DNA of 64,000 nt from Monocercomonoides exilis (lineage: Eukaryota > Preaxostyla > Oxymonadida > Polymastigidae): NCBI GenBank assembly GCA_001643675.2, contig LSRY02000038.1:537001-601000 (forward strand), in the 5' to 3' direction. The notes beneath the pieces are model-generated. The model had not been told where the DNA came from and searched no databases. It saw only the letters and a list, made by a program, of their open reading frames with translations. The first letter of the stretch is position 1. Every line of letters begins with the position of its first letter. Both the position numbers and the translations under genes were made by a program. This document shows positions 21,334 to 34,193 of the stretch, one piece after another.

Positions 21334-22745
21334 TCATTCTATTAATATCAATTGTTTATCATTATATTCGTCCAGTTCAAAGAGACACTTTTCATTTGTT
21401 TTTTCTTTTCCGAAAAAGTCGAAACAATGTAAATGAGAAGGAATGAAGTATTGAGAAGACTGAGGAAGCATCAATAGCAGAGATATAGAACCATAACTGA
21501 GGACTCCACTGTTGATTAAGGCTTTTTTGTGACTGATGGGTAAATGTGGTGTGAAGGGATTGTGGCAACACATCTGCAAAAGCTGTTCTTTTTGAAAATA
21601 AGGAGGTGGATGATGGAGAGCTGTAATTGTTTAAAAGCTCTGACTTCAACACTGCAAATATGCCTCTGTCCAGCAGCTGCGATATGTGTGTAGTGTGTGG
21701 AACGAAGGTGATGACGTCAATTTCCGCTTCTTTGAACTGTCTCCATATAGCTGGATCTGCCCGTGATGAGTGAGAGTCCAGAAGAAGAAAGCAGTAATAA
21801 GATACTTTTTAAATTCGCTTTCTTCTGTCAATGAAAGCTGGCAGCAGGACTGCAAAGCCGTATTTTAAAATGATGTTTTATCCATCCAGCCTTTTATATT
21901 TGGTTGAATGTCAAGCGACGGTGCAAACAGCGTTGTCAGTTCTTTCGGAAGATTTGCGCTCGGCCACAGCACAACAGACGGAAGCGAGAAGCCATCAGCA
22001 GCGATTCCAGCAACGAGAGTGGCATTCACCATCCGTTCGGCAGTCTTTTTGAAATTTGTTTGTTCATTAACGCAATCAAGAACAACGCCACACGAAGAAG
22101 TTCGAATGCTAAGCGAAGATTCATCGACGTTGAAGATTAATTCTTCTGGATATTTGTTTTAATCGTTCATTGCTTGCAATTCTGTATACCACGGCTTTAG
22201 GATTTTCTGACAAGATGCTGCAAATCTGTTGATATCAACTTTCTTTGGTAGCGAAGACTTCAGTTCCGGATGTCTCTGCATGAAAGCGTAAACTGTCTTC
22301 AAAGTGACTGTCTTTTTCTTCTTTTCTTCATTTTCTCCTCTTCTTCACTGTCGTTATATATATTTTCCATCAAAATTCAAATTAATATACAATTCAAATA
22401 TTAATTGCAACCCTGATCGCGCGTTTTTCGTAACGCAAGGCTTGTCCCAGATCGAGATTAAATTGAAACTTCTTCTTAGAATTGTTTTTCTTTTTCGCGG
22501 CTAATATTTGGTGAGTGCCCAACTTTTGCTACCGGTCTGTTTTTTTTAATAGCTTCAACAGCATATTCGAAAGTTTTCTTGCTGATTCTACTGTATTTAA
22601 CTCCATCGATTAGTCTGACAACATTATCATTCACAATTTGTTCAATCCTTTCCAATCTTGAACTTTATTTTCTGTATCGAAATGTTGACATTTCTTCCTT
22701 CAGCCACTTCTGTGCTGCATCAGTTTTCTTTTTCATTTGAAATCT
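21334..22745 (-). pseudogene. pogo/Tigger-like DDE transposase relic
   Basis: On the minus strand the order matches pogo-type transposases. An N-terminal helix-turn-helix-like part (about 22745-22450) contains DGVKYSRISKKTFEYA and VGHSPNISREKEKQF. Next come FNVDESSLSI (first Asp, 22123-22125), ATLVAGIAADGFSLPSVVLW, then FLLLDSHSSRADPAIW (second Asp, near 21740) and FVPHTTHISQLLDRGIF (third Asp). The pieces lie in different frames with several stops, so the enzyme is dead, although all three presumed catalytic Asp codons survive. This is a DNA transposon fossil. Confidence 0.8.
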
Positions 22746-24120
22746 CACATATATGTATATGGTAATGATCATAAATTGTATTTTTTATTTATTTATTCTC
22801 ATAGAAAAATATTTTTATAAATATGGGTGATAATTTCTGAAATCATTTTTTTTCGATCAAAAATATCGGTCCAAAAGCATTTCATGAATATCATTATAAA
22901 AAAAATAGTATTATCTTTGATTCGGTAAATACATTTGTTTTTAAATACAATTATCATGCTTTTTCTCTTTTGAATTAAATTTTTCTTTCAAAAAACAAAC
23001 ATTATTCGAAAGATCAACACCTCGAAAAAAGAAATGATTTCAAAAATATTCACACTTTTTTTTGTTTATGAATGAATAAGAAAAATATTCAAACATTTGA
23101 ACAGACCGATTTCTCATGAAAGCAAAATGAAACAACTGCTTTTCAACTTTTCTTCATGAGAAATTGGATTTCAATCAAAATATTAATGCACATATTCACA
23201 TAATAATAATTTGAACCAAAATAAAAAAGAAAAAACAATTTATAAGTTGAAAGAATATATTTGCAACAACGAAAAAATAGTAAGTATAAATGTTGATATG
23301 GGTGATTTTTTTTGATATCATAAAAAATTGCGACGTTTGATCATAAAAAATTTTCATTAAGGGTAGGTTGAACTGAAAATATTTTTGTTAAATAATGTGA
23401 AAATATTGTTTAATATATTGTTAATATTTATTATTTGTTGATATTAAATTTGTTTCCAATTGTTTTTGTTACAAATTTTGAAAAAAATAGAAAAAAATTG
23501 TTAGAAAATATCGATAATTCAATAAATAGAACAAAACAAAAGTTAACTGGTTTGTTAAACATGAAAACGATAATAACAATACGTAATCAATCAATTTTTT
23601 ATATGAAAATAAGTTTTATGATGTTATTGCAAAGAAATTTAGAAATTGATGCTAAAGATATAAAAGCATTTATTGAAAAGCGAATAATTTTCATTAACAC
23701 ATATGGAGAAATATGATGGAAACACATAACATTTGTCGAATAAACTATTGTTTATTGTTAATAATTGTTTTTAAATTAATACTTCTTGAAATTAGTTATA
23801 TGAATTAATTAATCAAAGCTATAGAAAAAAATTACAAAGTAAGAATAAAAAAAAGAAGAAATTCATTGAATTATTTTAACAAAAAAAGCCCACAACTATT
23901 ATGACCTCATCTTTTTTATCCTCTATCCTTTTTTTTGGCATTGCCACAGTTGCTTGGAGAACATTCCATTCAACTATTTTTCTGAATATGCTTCTCTGCG
24001 CCATTTCTTCCTCTTCGCAAATCACTTTTTAAGCTGGACAAATATGTCTCGAAGTTTCATTGAATTCTTCAACAGTCTTGCTTCATTCAGTGTCAACCTT
24101 GATTTGAGGATGCAAGGGTG
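22746..24120. other. AT-rich intergenic stretch with small hairpins
   Basis: No convincing gene. A 16-bp-arm inverted repeat around TTTCTCATGAA/TTCATGAGAAA occurs at about 23106-23166. An ATATGGGTGATTTTTTTTGA motif at about 23296 recurs in inverse form near 42840-42875. A 93-codon Ile/Lys-rich frame at 23435-23716 has no recognisable features. Confidence 0.4.
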
Positions 24121-24123
24121 ACT

Positions 24124-25400
24124 TTAGAAAGTGTAGAAGATGGTTTTCGGGCTGATAACAATCAGCTCTTCGAGGCTGGTGCTATGCGAGTTCGAAACAC
24201 TGGACGAAGTGGTGATCACGTTGTTTTCAAAGATTAAGTGCACCGGGTGTGTGATTGTGTGTGGGGAGAAGGGGAGCGGAGACGGGAGATGTGCAAACAT
24301 CGCAGCGAGGTGAGAGGAGGCTAGCGAGGCCAGGCACAGACACATGGCTTGGGTTGCGGTGTGTTCTTGGGGGAGGTTGATGCCACCAGGCAGTTTGCCC
24401 TCGAGCATGTGGTGTTGGCGGTGGTAGATGCAGTCCATTTCAACTGAAACATGCCCAGCGCCGACCTCCCCCTTTCATTTTCAACCTCCACTTCGCATCC
24501 TTTCCTTCACCCCATCCATCGCCTCCCACTCCTCCCACCGACCCCGACCTCGATGTCGGCCTCCTCCCCTTCATCACATTTTTCCGCGCCTACCAGATAT
24601 TCTTCAATCAGGACACCGATACCTCTCACCGCAAGGTCAACTCCCTGCTTGACCCCTGCGACTTCATCTCCACAACTGTGTTATACATCTGCAGCTCAAT
24701 AGAAAACAACCTCTGGATTTGCCCACTCTTCCCTCTTCTCCCTCCTCGAAGGATAACCAGCTGCATCCTCCTCCCTCTTTTCCGCAGCCAACAAGCCTGC
24801 CCATCTCATCGAATTCCTCTTTTGTTCTATCCGAGAAACCCTTCGCCTCTTCAACTCATCTGTTTATTCCCTCCACCTCACCTGCCCAGCTCTTCGTGCT
24901 CTCCCCGATTCCTATTTCTTTTTCTTTGATGCCAATCTTTCCATTCTTAGAACTGTTTCGCCTGTGCTCGTGCTCGACGATGACATCAGCAACTTCGTTG
25001 AACATCTCATTACCACGGATCTCGCCTTTGGAGGTTTCAAAGTTGTTATTCTCATCTTACTGTGAAATCAGTCAATATGCTTCTTCAGCATGATACATTT
25101 CGTCTTCCCTGCCATCTCGCTCGACAAGCTCTGTTGCAGAATGCATGCCGGCAACTTCCAGCACACCAGCAATATCCTTTCCATTTGTATATTTTCCCTC
25201 ACGGCCAGCTGCAACCTCATCTGCTTGATATGTCAGAGCACTCAATTTTCCTTTGTTCGAATGAGGAGGCGGAGTCATCTTTCCAGGCGCATCTTTGTGG
25301 CTCCTCAACTGTTGATTCACTCGGCGCTGCATTAACAATCAACTCTCTCCTCAGCCTTTCGTATCGATGCTTTCAGGCTTTCGTGTTAAGGAAGAAACAG
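24124..25400. other. Decayed coding DNA, strand uncertain
   Basis: This block is more GC-rich than its surroundings and keeps protein-like composition. On the minus strand 24438-24124 stays open for 104 codons (GKLPGGINLPQEHTATQ). On the plus strand one frame at about 24550-24720 (GLLPFITFFRAYQIFFNQDT) and a shifted one at about 24790-25063 (FLFCSIRETLRLF, FVEHLITTDLAFGGFKVV) look like pieces of one protein broken by a frameshift and stops. I do not recognise the family. It is probably a pseudogene on the plus strand, possibly next to a minus-strand exon. Confidence 0.3.
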
Positions 25401-28400
25401 ATGAAACGACACACCTTGAAATCTATCATTCTTAACTCTGAGAGAAAGAGAGATAAGAAGGGGATTTGGGAGAATTGAAGAAGGGGAAGAAGGAGAATGA
25501 AAAGAAGAAGATGAATCGAGTTGTGAAGAAAAAATAAGAGGACGTGGAAGAGAAAGTTGAAAAAGAGAATAAGAAGAAGAGGAAGAGGAAGGATAAGAAG
25601 AAGAAGAAGAAAAAGAAAAAGAAGAAGAAGAAGAGGAAGAGGAAGAGAAAGAGAAAGAGGAAGAGGAAGAGAAAAAGAAGAAGAAGCAGAAGAAGAAGCA
25701 GATATGCTTGGAAATGGTAAAGAAGGCTGCGAAACTTCAGCTTCACTACTATTAGCAGAAGAAATTGAAGAAGAAGCCGAAGCAGAAGAAGAAGTATCTT
25801 CTTTGTTTGTTTGCTGTGTTTGTAAGTTTTCTTTGTATTTCACAAGATATTTATCAAACAGCGTGCTTTTCTGCAAAGGAGTAGAAGAAGAAGCAAAATG
25901 AGCTCTCAAATTAAACATCGAAAAACGCCTTCGCATTTTCGCTTCGCTTTTGCTCCGAATATTTTTGTTCTTTTTAAACGCAATTTTCTTCTTGTTCTTC
26001 TATTTCTTTTTCTTTTGTTGTTCTTTTGAAGAAGACAAGTTTTTTGAATTGTCATCTTTTCCTTCTTCTGCAGCTGAAAATGTGCTTTTATTGGGAAACA
26101 CATCTCCAAAGCTTCCAAATAGAACAGCCTGCCTATCAAAATACAGATCATCTCGAATCGACAGCTCCTTCATCATCCAAACAACAAGAGGCGATTCAGC
26201 ATTCTCCTTCATCCACACCTTCCTCTGCTTCGCTCCGCTTTTGAAATTCGATTCGCTTCTCTCAATCTTCTTCTTCTTCAGATATGAAACAAACGCTTCT
26301 TTCTTCTTCTCAGCCTGCTCCATTGTCTTCTTCGAGATTTTCACGTTTTTTCTCATAGTTCTCATTCTTTTCCTCCAGCTGCAACTTTGTCTCCTTCTCT
26401 GCCTCTTCCTTCTGTATCTTCTCAATCTTCCACTGTATCGCTTTCTCTTCCTCAATTCGTTCTATGCGGTTTGGATTAGCCGTCGATTTTTGTTCAGGAT
26501 AACAAAGTGAGGAAGAAGAAACGGGATGCAATATTTGATTGGTGAAAGTTGGGGTATTGGTGGAAGAAGGAGATATTGATAACTTTGAAAAAGGATGTGA
26601 AAGTGATGGTGATGAAGAATGTGAAGCATTGACAATATGATTGTTATCAGATGGAATTTGTGAGGATAGAGAAGAAGGTTATGACGATGATAAGATTGAA
26701 GAAGAAGAAAAGTTTGTCGATGTCGTTTGCTGAGGAATTGACTGAAGAGTCTGATTCGGTCCAATTGACGTTGTGTTAACAACATTTTGCTGGTAAAAAG
26801 GCAAGCTTATAATTCTTTCTGCTTCTCTTTCTCTTTCTTCTCTCAGCTTCCTTTCTTTGATTCGCATCAATCTTTCGTCTATTTCCTTCTTAACCTTCAT
26901 CAAATACTCCTTTCACCACATCCTGTCTTTTTCTTCCTCCTAAAACCACTTGTCATCTCAAAGCGCATTGTGACATATAGATATTGGAATCAGTGTTCTT
27001 TCTGGTGTCAGCAACGAATATAGCGAAAGAAAATCTGTGTTCTTCTTCTCCTCTTTCCTCCTCTTCCACCCTTCCAGCGTGGCAAGAAGGCTGCTTCGTG
27101 GAGCCTTTGTGTGTTTGCTGGCACTTTGTGGAGAAATCAATGATGAAATCTGAGGGGAAGATGAAGCAGATGCCTGTGATTGAGAAATAGATGAGGTAAA
27201 TGCTTTGTTTGAAGTTGTTTTCTTTAACCAGAAGAAATAATCTTCGTCTTCTTGGAATAGAACCATGTCATCTTTGCTGCATTTCTTCCCTTTCAGCTGC
27301 TTTTTTTTTTTTTCAAATTCTTTGGATAGCGGAAAAACTTCTAGCCGATCAGTGAAGAAGAAGATGATGATGAAATCACAGAATACGTGTCACGAGCATG
27401 TTTGCCTTTCAACGAAGCTGATTTCGACGCTTCAGACTTGCTGCAATTCAGCTCGCTTTTCCATCTCTCTTTTTCCTCTTTATCTTCAATACAAAACTGT
27501 GCATTTCCTCTTGTGTTTGACTTCGTTTCATTCTCTCCTGCTGCTTCTGCTTTCCGCATTTGTGAAATTAAACTCAAAATCTCTTCGTCTGCCACAACTT
27601 TTCCAAACAATTGTTATTTTTCGAAGTATTAAACTCGAAATGATGTTCTGCTTCCAACAAATGACTCCAAATGGATCATTCTATCAACTTTTCTCTTTGA
27701 AGTTCCATATTTCTCTGTCAATAAATATTTCTCATGTTCAATTCTTTTTCATCTTTCTATTCCTCCTTCATAACCTTATGAGCTTAATAATGTGATTCCC
27801 TCCCCTTTTCCAGCTTCTTTTCCACATTCACCCTAATCTTCCCTCTCCTCTTCCTTTTCCTGCTCTGCGCTGCTTCAATCGATTTCATCTTCATCTTCAT
27901 TTGTTTCTCAGTTAAAAGCGGGATGATGCTTGAATTCTGGCTGAACCAAGATGTCTCCACACGCTTCTGCCCATTCCTTTTCACGCTTTTCCACAACTTC
28001 ACCCAATAGAATGCCATGTTCTTCTTCTGGAATTGTTTATGCTTTCGTCCACCATCTTTAAACTTGTGCTCTTTGAATTGAGACTTCTGCTTTTTTTTCA
28101 TTCCTTATTTATTCTCACCTATGAATATTATTTTCTTCTCGTCTGCCCTTCTTCACTCCACCCTTCTCCTTTGTTCTCTTGCGCTTTCTGCTTTCGATTC
28201 TAATAGAACTTTCTCCACACTTTCTCTCAACATTTTCTCGAAAGAATCATCTTGCTCATCAACATTTTGTTCCTTAAAGCTTCCATCTCCACCAACTTTC
28301 AGTTCAGCTTTGTCCTTATCTCCCTCTCCTTTCTCCACTCCCTGCTCATCTTCATCTTTCTTGCTCTGTCAGAAGAACTTTTCCAAGATTTAATGTAATT

Positions 28401-28475
28401 CTTTTCTTGACTTTTCAATCTTTCACACAATGCTTTAGTTCTGTGACATTTCACATTCCTGACACACTTCCTAAT
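25373..28475 (-). pseudogene. Decayed Lys/Glu- and Ser-rich coding region
   Basis: A series of minus-strand frames reads like one long charged protein broken by stops and frame changes. From 5' to 3' these include SFEKMLRESVEKVLLESK (about 28250), FYWVKLWKSVKRNGQKRVE (about 28000), FGKVVADEEILSLISQMRK (about 27610), EIDERLMRIKERKLREE (about 26880), a coiled-coil-like RIERIEEEKAIQWKIEKIQ (about 26465), WMMKELSIRDDLYFDRQAV (about 26180) and an Ser-rich end near 25800. Homopolymer-type indels explain most breaks. Function unknown. It may be a multi-exon gene whose introns I cannot resolve, but repeated stops within well-composed stretches favour decay. Its 5' side lies about 90 bp from the transposon at 28569. 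Confidence 0.45.
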
Positions 28476-28568
28476 AAAAAATTTAAATTGATAATTTGAT
28501 AATAATTTCATATCACACATAAACAGCAATACAATAATTGATTTTTGTATATTTTGTGAATTAATAAA

Positions 28569-29147
28569 AAAAACAAACTTTGTCAAAAATGAACGACAGT
28601 TATCAAAGTCACATTGAATAGTCTTTCTGTTTGTATCATCAAAAATTGTCGATGAGTCAAATAGAAAGACTGGTTTCTAAACAAATAGGTCAAAATTCTT
28701 GAATTAATGAAAAATTACAACGATTTGTTCCAAACCTTTTATGCAGCTTTGTCGTTATATGTCAAACGTTCTCACATATTAAATATATAGAATAACTGTA
28801 GAATAATAAGAAAAATCTTCGAAGACAGTGCATGGGAAACAATTCATTTCATACAACACTTCATCCCAAATAAAAAATATGTTGAAAAACAAATTATTAC
28901 CAACTTTTTCCACTAACAGATTTTCAAAAAAAAGCATCAGACATGTTTATTATCGTTATTTATTCACACTGAGCAAAATAGATCATGGTATTCTTAGTGG
29001 CGCCATTAATAATAATTTGTATTTTTTATGATCAAAAATTTCAAAAATTTTTCAAAATTTTTTATTTTTGTTTCATTTTATTTGTGAATATTATTGCTTT
29101 ATTAATGCAAACAAGTCATCCAAAATTAGTTTTTATTTTTTTATTGT
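28569..29147 (+). repeat. Left inverted repeat of the USP transposon
   Basis: Reverse complement of 34194-34771. A 67-codon frame (28828-29031) appears in both arms only because the arms are copies; it has no protein-like features. Confidence 0.85.
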
Positions 29148-29327
29148 CTATTTTGTAATTAAATATAAATTCAAAATTTTTATTTATTTTTTGAGTTAAA
29201 AAGTCTTTATTTGTAATTGTTTGTCGAAATTTTTTTATTGAAAATTCAATAAAAGTGATAAAAGTTGAGTTGTCATTTTTATTATTTATTGATAATAATT
29301 CCATAATAATTTGTAATTATCAAAAAA

Positions 29328-29859
29328 ATGTCATTTTCAAAACAAGAGTCAACTTTAAATTCACGATGCAACGTTCTGTGGAAAGAAATCCAACGCATCG
29401 GTGGAGATGACGTTGATTCATTGCTCGTCTATCTGTTTTACAACTACAGAAAGTCATCTTCAGTTATTAATGATTTACTGAAGTCCTTGAATGGTTTGGA
29501 CTTCAAAATTTTTTGATTGTTTATAACTTTTATTTATCTATTATTATATTAATTTTAAATTAATATTTATTTTTTTACTTTTATGAAAACTTAGAATATT
29601 ACGAAATACTTCTGAAAGATCTCTCAGTTGTGTACAAGCACGCACAATTGCACACGCAAACGATGATCCTGCAAGCACTGACGCGCAACGCATCATTATC
29701 TGAGCTTCTGGACTATGGATTTGATATCACAGAAGGAAAGTTTAATTATGCAAAACAAACTCTTACAAAAAACCAGGGATTTTTAATACCAGCTCAATTG
29801 CCTCACCCGCCATCATGCAAAAGTGGTTTGTATTTCATTTTATTTATATTTCAATTTTC

Positions 29860-29894
<35 letters not shown>

Positions 29895-32800
29895 GTCTTA
29901 ATGAACAAGATTGGGAAAAGGGCAACAATTGGATGTTGGCCCATTCCACAGAAGCATCAACGTCATTGCAATCAGCCAAGAAAAAACCAAAAAAGGTTCC
30001 AGATTACGAGCAGTTCATTGAGGAATCTGCATGGGATGATATCATAATTACAGAAAAAAATAACACAAACAAAAAACTATCTTCGTCATCGAAAAAGACA
30101 AATCAAAGTTACAACAACGCCAAGCTCATTCCATCTGTGAAAACTTCTTCAATAAATAATTCACCTTCTCAAACAGTTAATAATCCAATCAGCACTCCAC
30201 TTCATGCTGAAAGAAAGACAACAAGAATTAGACAAAGAAATTCATTACATCATCGTCATTCTTCTCCATCACCGATTCCAATTCATCAACTTTTCAAAGA
30301 AAAAACTACCATATCATCATCATCATCATCATCCTCCTCATCCTCCTCATCATCATCACCATCATCATCATCACCATCATCATCATTTTCATCCTCATCT
30401 TCATCCTTATCCTTATCTTCACCATTATTATCATCGTCATCTTCATCCTTTTCTTCTTCTTCCTCATCTTCCTCATCTTCATTCCTTTCCTCAGCCTCAA
30501 TAACTTCTCGGACTTCAGCCTCATCCTCAATCAGAAAGAAAAAGAAAAAAACAATGAATACTTCTCCAGTTGACAAAGCAGCTTCATCTTTTTACAATGA
30601 AAATATGTGGGTTAGTTGTCAACTTATGGAATATGTAACTTCACCCACTCTTATTCCTCCACGTGCATTCCAGAATCTTTTCTCATCTTTCACAAAAGAG
30701 AACAACACTTCAACACAACCACAAAATTCACATTCCATTTCAAGAGATTATTCAACAAATATTGATTCATTTATTTCCACTTCATCCCAATCAACAGTTA
30801 ATGTTTTAAAACACATATCGAATACACCATCAAAAACAGCAAAAGGGTTAGCAAATCTTGGTAACACATGTTATCTTGCCTCTCTTCTTCAGTGTTTTTC
30901 TTCAATCACTTCACAAAAACCATCAGTCATTTTAAAACAACAATCAAACAAGACTTTATCTTCTCAAATTTTGAGTATTTGCAATCAAATCCTCAAAGAT
31001 GGAAAAAAAGTACATTCATGGATCCCATCAATTGTTAGCAAATGGGAAAAATTTTGCAGATACGGAAGCAAGCAGCAGCAGAATGTATCAGAAGCATTCA
31101 ATAATCTTCACAGACTTTTCGAAAAAGATGGATTGATAAAGAAAGATTGCTTTTGTCCTGTTTTGATTTCTCATTTCAAATGTTTTAAATGTCAAAAACT
31201 CACATCACACATCGACAACATCAACAATAGCATAATCATCAATTCTTCATCAACTCACAATGGTTTGTCTTCTTTGTTTTCAACTGAAATACTAGATGGA
31301 AAAAATAGTGTGTATTGTGAAGAGTGCAAAGAAAAATGCTGCATTACTCGGTGGGAGGAAATGATTTCATTTCCAGAGGTACTAGCCCTCTCCCATGAAT
31401 GCACTGATCCTGCTAGTTCTCCACCTTCTCGAACACTTCTAATCGAGACTGATATGTCGAATAAACGTTCATTTTGCAAAGGATTTGCAAATGAATATGA
31501 TTCAACATTTCACAAACACTATAAAGAAACAACATTCTATCATTTCATTGGTCAAGTTCTTCACAAACAGTTTGATAACAGTAATGGTCATTACATTGCT
31601 GTTGTGGAAAGAAAGAAAGGAATTAGAAAAATGTGGATCACCTGTAACGATGATGATATTAAACAATTTGATAGTGACAATTGGACTAAGACTTGGAAAG
31701 AACTTTACGCACAGGGTTTCACTCCTTCACTTTCATTCTACGTAAAAGAAAACTCACTATCTACGTATCCAACTATTCAATTTGGTGGTTCCTCTATTTC
31801 TTCCTCCTCTTCTCAATCTTTAAATATCAACAACACAAACACAGATACAACTCCATCATCATCGTTTATCACACCACCACATCATTCTTCTTCCATTCCA
31901 CAACTTTCTTCATCAATAACATCTAACTATGGATTGGAAGCACTAAAAGAAAGAAGAAAGAAAACGGGCATCTTTTCTCCCAATGAAAAGAGATTAATCT
32001 TCAAGCCCAAGACTAAATTATGGAAAGAGTTTTCCGAAGAAACAAATATTAAAGTTTCTTTGTCACACTTCTACAAACTCACTACCAACTTCTCCAAAGC
32101 GAAAAGGCGGACAGATCTCTGCGGCATGTGCGAGAAACTCAACTATCTGGAGAATAAACTCAAATCTTCACAAAACAAAAATGGACTGTCTGAAGCAGAG
32201 TTTCATACACTTAAATTACTTCGTCAACATCGTCTTGTTGCAGAAATGCAACGAAAACATTATCAATCAACTGTTGATAATCTGAAAGAGGGAGAAGCAG
32301 TCTTCGTCTTCGACTTTAAAGAAAAATGGAAACTCCCTATCAGAAAAAATCAACTTCAACAAGAATTCTTCAATTATCAACAAGTCTCTCAATTCACAAT
32401 CATCTCTCTTCAAAAAATTAATAATCAACAAATAAAACGAACTTTCAACTTCTTCTCCGACTGCCTCTCAAATGATCACAGATTTGTTATTGAGTGTCTG
32501 GAATCTGTGATCAAAAGACACTTCTTCTCAGACACTCACACTTTTAAGTTCTTCTGCGATTCTGGTCCACACAACCGAAATCGCTTCCTTCTTCACTTCA
32601 TCCTCTCAAAACAATCAAAACTTCTGAAAAAGAAAAATACACAACTCAATTTCTTCGCTGAGCACCACGGAAAGAATATATGTGATAGTGAATTTGGTGC
32701 GTTAGTGAATGCAATCGACAACAATCTATCTACTGAACACATCACTACACTTCATGACTTAATCAACTTCTTCGAAAACAATATGAATGTTTCAACATCT

Positions 32801-33073
32801 GTTTCATCATCTTCACAATTGAATATTTTAGAATCATCCTCATCAAACAACTCCCCATCGTCATCATCTATCAAGGAGTGTGTGCATGAGAGGTACTTTG
32901 AAGAGTATGTACCATCTCAGCAAATTTCATGGCCATCACTGTCAGTCCCTCACATGAAGGACTATTTGTACTTTGAGCGCAAGGGCTCATTTGTCTGCGC
33001 ATCTGCTGTTGGATATCTTCCTCAACGCTCTCTGGTTGCCCTCGAATCTTCAACAATGAAAGAAAAAGTTTAA
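29328..33073 (+). CDS. Ubiquitin-specific protease/transposase fusion protein
   Basis: Predicted exons are 29328-29493, 29595-29825 and 29895-33073 (TAA), giving 1191 aa. The N-terminal 130 residues are helical (ASLSELLDYGFDITEGKF). A Ser-rich linker follows, and then a ubiquitin-specific protease domain at about 444-740. It has the Cys box GLANLGNTCYLASLLQCF (Cys near 458), two CxxC pairs (FKCFKC, YCEEC) and the His box GHYIAVVE (His near 698), with NDD near 717. The C-terminal core has DFKEKW (about 938), CDSGPHNRN (about 1021) and HHGKNICDSEFG (about 1062). These resemble the DFSEN / SDG..QFKN / HGK..CDG signature I recall from eukaryotic transposase-like proteins. The second intron (69 bp with a long T run) keeps the frame open if retained. 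After the TAA the frame stays protein-like for 51 more codons, so the true C-terminus may be longer. Confidence 0.8.
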
Positions 33074-33235
33074 CGTTCAAGAAAGTCATTTCACTCTGAT
33101 ATCACATCATCTAACTCTTCTCTTCTTTCTCAATCTTCTCAAGATCTTCTTTCAAGAAGATTTGATCTTCTTCTTGACTCTTCATCTTTAAATGAATCTC
33201 AAAATTGTATTAATGGTGTCCCTTTTTAAGAAACT

Positions 33236-33369
33236 AGTTGTTGTGTATGCTTAGCTGGCACTCTATCGGAAGGGTGCTGGACATGACTGTTCGTATTAGA
33301 TATTGCAGCCTTCGGGCTGCTTTATCCGGACCTGGATACGACGAACAGCCTCCCAGGTACACAATAGTT
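33236..33369 (+). ncRNA. Candidate structured RNA element inside the USP transposon
   Basis: This GC-rich island in AT-rich DNA contains nested complementary segments. TTGTGTA (33241-33247) pairs with TACACAA (33358-33364), and CTGG (33255-33258) with CCAG (33353-33356). GCACTCT (33258-33264) forms a hairpin with AGGGTGC (33271-33277). CTGTTCG (33287-33293) pairs with CGAACAG (33342-33348), and GCAGCC-TTCG-GGCTGC (33305-33320) is a UUCG-capped hairpin. The order is compatible with a closed multi-branch fold of about 124 nt. It does not fit a tRNA or 5S rRNA. It lies about 165 bp after the transposase gene and could be a transcript processing signal, a ribozyme or a non-coding RNA. The strand is uncertain. 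Confidence 0.35.
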
Positions 33370-34193
33370 AGAATCCGATTGTTTTCTTACTGTTTCTGTC
33401 CCAATAATGTCCCTATTTTCACTTGATAATAGTCCCGAAATTTATTTATATATGTCTAAATAGAGATTCATTTTTTGATGGGTGTTGTGAAGAGTTTCAA
33501 TGATTTTTGGATTAGGTTTTAGGAAAGGAGAATAGCTGAGAGTGTGAAGTGATGTTTCATCACTGTGTCTGCCTTTTTTCTTTGTTGGATTTGATCTTTT
33601 TGAGTTAGGAAAAGAGAAATATCAGAAAGGGTGGAGTGGGTTGAAAACAAAGGATAAACAGTCAAGTTTGTTTTTGAACTTAAAGTATTTGTATTCTTTT
33701 GTGTTTTGAATTGACTATGATACCATGTATTTGTTGATATAGTAATGCTTTTTATTGAATCTTTTATTGTTCATACAAATTGATATTGAATTGACTGACG
33801 GGAAATGTTTTAATGATGATATAGTCAAAAAATGTTCCTTTGAAAGTGATGCAACAAAAAAAGAAACATATATGTTGCTTTCTCTATTTTAGATGATTAA
33901 TTCAATGAAGTGCTAATGTTATTTGTGTGTTATTTTGTTTTGTGATTGTTATCGAATTAACAATGAATTTATTTTTATGTTTTTCTCATCACTGAATATT
34001 CATCAACCGTTGTAGTTTCTCAACAATGAAGATATTGATAACAAAACAGTTATATATTGAATAGAACAATAATTATATATATGTTCATTCAAAAACAAAA
34101 CATTTTTAAGTGTTTAATTTTTCAAAGATTTTTATCCCATTTGAAATGAAAACTCATTGAAAAATTAAAAAACAACTTTTCACCTATATTCAA
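33370..34193. other. AT-rich interior of the USP transposon
   Basis: No coding frame or repeat is evident between the foldable island and the right inverted repeat. It is presumably the 3' flank of the transposase gene. Confidence 0.5.

Noticed and set aside
23435-23716. 93-codon Ile/Lys-rich frame
   Set aside because: It is in AT-rich intergenic DNA with no motif, splice context or paralogue.
28828-29031. 67-codon frame repeated at 34309-34512 on the other strand
   Set aside because: The two frames are the same sequence in the two inverted repeats. Composition is AT-driven and no protein features are visible.
33241-33364. tRNA or 5S rRNA gene
   Set aside because: A 7-bp closing stem and an A-box-like GCTTAGCTGG tempted this, but there is no T-arm or B box and the internal stems do not match a cloverleaf or the 5S fold.
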